A stretch of 7,211 nt of DNA from the NCBI GenBank assembly GCA_022842745.1, contig JALHPA010000122.1:1-7211 (forward strand). Direction: 5' to 3'. The DNA comes from Pirellulales bacterium. GTDB lineage: Bacteria; Planctomycetota; Planctomycetia; Pirellulales; JALHPA01. Below the pieces are notes generated by a model, which saw nothing but the letters and a program-made list of their open reading frames with translations, searched no databases and was not told where the DNA came from. Made by a program: the position numbers and the translations under genes. Positions 6,691 to 7,211 of the stretch are shown one piece after another (positions within the stretch are counted from its first letter, which is position 1; each line of letters begins with the position of its first letter).

Positions 6691-6914
6691 GCTGCACGCC
6701 CGGAAGGTACGATCGTTTCCAGCTCGACAGGCGCGCCGCTGCCGGCCGCCAGATTCCAGGAAATCATGCACTCGAGTGCGCAAATGAAAGTGTCAATCAT
6801 TCCGCGAGACGACGAACTCACGCACGTGGTCCCCTCCGATCGCGGAGTGCTCGCGATCGGAGGTGGCCAGGGCGAACTCATCGTCAATGTCGTCCGCGGC
6901 GTTGGTGTCTAGGC
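6691..6914. other. Unassigned block between nadC and the ATPase remnant
   Basis: No recognisable gene lies in these 224 bases. The frame of nadC stays open after its TAG to a second TAG at 6910-6912. Within it an ATG at 6766, preceded by AGGAA, would give a 48-residue protein (MHSSAQMKVSIIPRDDELTH...) that matches no family I know. The frame has GC-rich third positions, but the antisense reading over 6793-6909 looks equally coding-like, so the strand is undecided. The block also contains the strong hairpin at 6833-6863. It may be a short unknown gene, decayed sequence or the flank of a deletion that removed the start of the following ATPase. Confidence 0.4.
6827..6869. repeat. Strong perfect hairpin downstream of nadC
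   Basis: Twelve perfectly complementary bases (CCTCCGATCGCG at 6833-6844 and CGCGATCGGAGG at 6852-6863) flank a 7-base loop. Beyond one C/T mismatch, five more pairs including one G-T extend it to 6827-6869. It is the most stable palindrome I found in the window. It sits about 140 bases after nadC and 46 bases before the ATPase remnant. It could end the nadC transcript, though it has no U-run, or be the end of a lost mobile element or a binding site. Confidence 0.6.
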
Positions 6915-7211
6915 GGCCAGTCTCTAACCGCCATTCACGCCGCCGAAACCGGACACCTGGTGTACGGCACGATACACGCCTCGAGCGCAGCCACCACGAT
7001 CGGACGGATTCTGGACCTGTTTCCGCCCGACATGCACGCCTCGATCCGCAGCGCCATCGCCTTCAATACGCGGGGAATTATCGCGCAAAAACTGCTCAAA
7101 TCGATCAAACCGGACGTCGGCCGCGTCCCGGCCGTCGAACTGATGTTATTCAACCCCATCGTGCAGAAACTGATTCTCGAAGGAGAAGACTCCAAGCTTC
7201 CTGATGCCATT
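6915..7211 (+). pseudogene. PilT/GspE-type secretion ATPase, C-terminal remnant, 5'-truncated and open at window end
   Basis: About 99 codons in one frame match the C-terminal part of type IV pilus retraction / type II secretion ATPases: AAETGHLVYGTIHASSA (the His-box region), TTIGRILDLFPPDMHASIRSAI, GIIAQKLL, then VPAVELMLFNPIVQKLILEG and LPDAI. In intact proteins, PAS-like, Walker A, Asp-box and Walker B segments of over 200 residues precede this. Here similarity begins abruptly at about GQSLTAIHAAETGH, with none of them in the 220 bases upstream in any frame, and nadC ends at 6690. No ATG or good ribosome binding site precedes the conserved part; the first in-frame ATG is at 7035. The frame is intact to the last base and continues beyond the window. 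I read it as a 5' truncation by deletion or rearrangement; an assembly join is the alternative. It could not hydrolyse ATP alone. Confidence 0.75.

Noticed and set aside
6259..6887. Minus-strand frames under the 3' end of nadC and the following block
   Set aside because: The parts under nadC are shadows. The part over 6793-6909 looks coding-like in antisense but has no recognisable domain, so it was mentioned only as an uncertainty.
6863..7204. 113-codon plus-strand frame at the window end
   Set aside because: It overlaps the PilT/GspE-like frame, and only the latter gives a conserved protein sequence.
1..7211. CRISPR array, tRNA, rRNA, insertion sequence, toxin-antitoxin or defence system
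   Set aside because: I found no regularly spaced direct repeats, cloverleaf, transposase or defence-type domain on either strand by reading.

Overview
The window looks like a high-GC bacterial chromosome segment with single-copy housekeeping and signalling genes, mostly unlinked and alternating in strand. Gene content and protein style suggest a planctomycete of the Pirellulales type: a RoxA-like dihaem cytochrome, a membrane-anchored short ComEA-like helix-hairpin-helix protein, and an HD/PAS/GGDEF fusion with an extra C-terminal domain. That assignment is inferred from resemblance, not from a marker gene.

Layout: (1) 1-1491, plus strand, an exported dihaem c-type cytochrome of the RoxA / bacterial cytochrome c peroxidase-like group. 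(2) A 10-bp hairpin at 1504-1534 separates it from a convergent fumarylacetoacetate hydrolase-family gene (1566-2435, minus). (3) A 378-base divergent intergenic region with a perfect palindrome close to the hydrolase start. (4) 2814-5144, plus, a 776-residue c-di-GMP signalling protein: degenerate HD-GYP, PAS, an intact GGEEF cyclase domain without the inhibitory site, and an unassigned C-terminal domain. (5) 5141-5533, minus, the ComEA-like protein; its stop codon overlaps that of the preceding gene. (6) A 185-base divergent region with two inverted repeats. (7) 5719-6690, plus, nadC, quinolinate phosphoribosyltransferase of NAD synthesis. (8) 6691-6914, an unassigned block holding a very strong hairpin. 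(9) From about 6915 to the window end, the C-terminal part of a PilT/GspE-type secretion ATPase that lacks its N-terminal half and looks like a 5'-truncated remnant.

The genes do not form an obvious pathway or operon: every complete gene faces a neighbour on the other strand, so each probably has its own promoter. I see no CRISPR array, tRNA, rRNA, insertion sequence or defence system. The points most worth following up are the split HD-GYP/GGDEF protein with its unknown C-terminal domain, and the 6691-7211 region, where a strong hairpin and an unexplained open stretch abut a decapitated ATPase.
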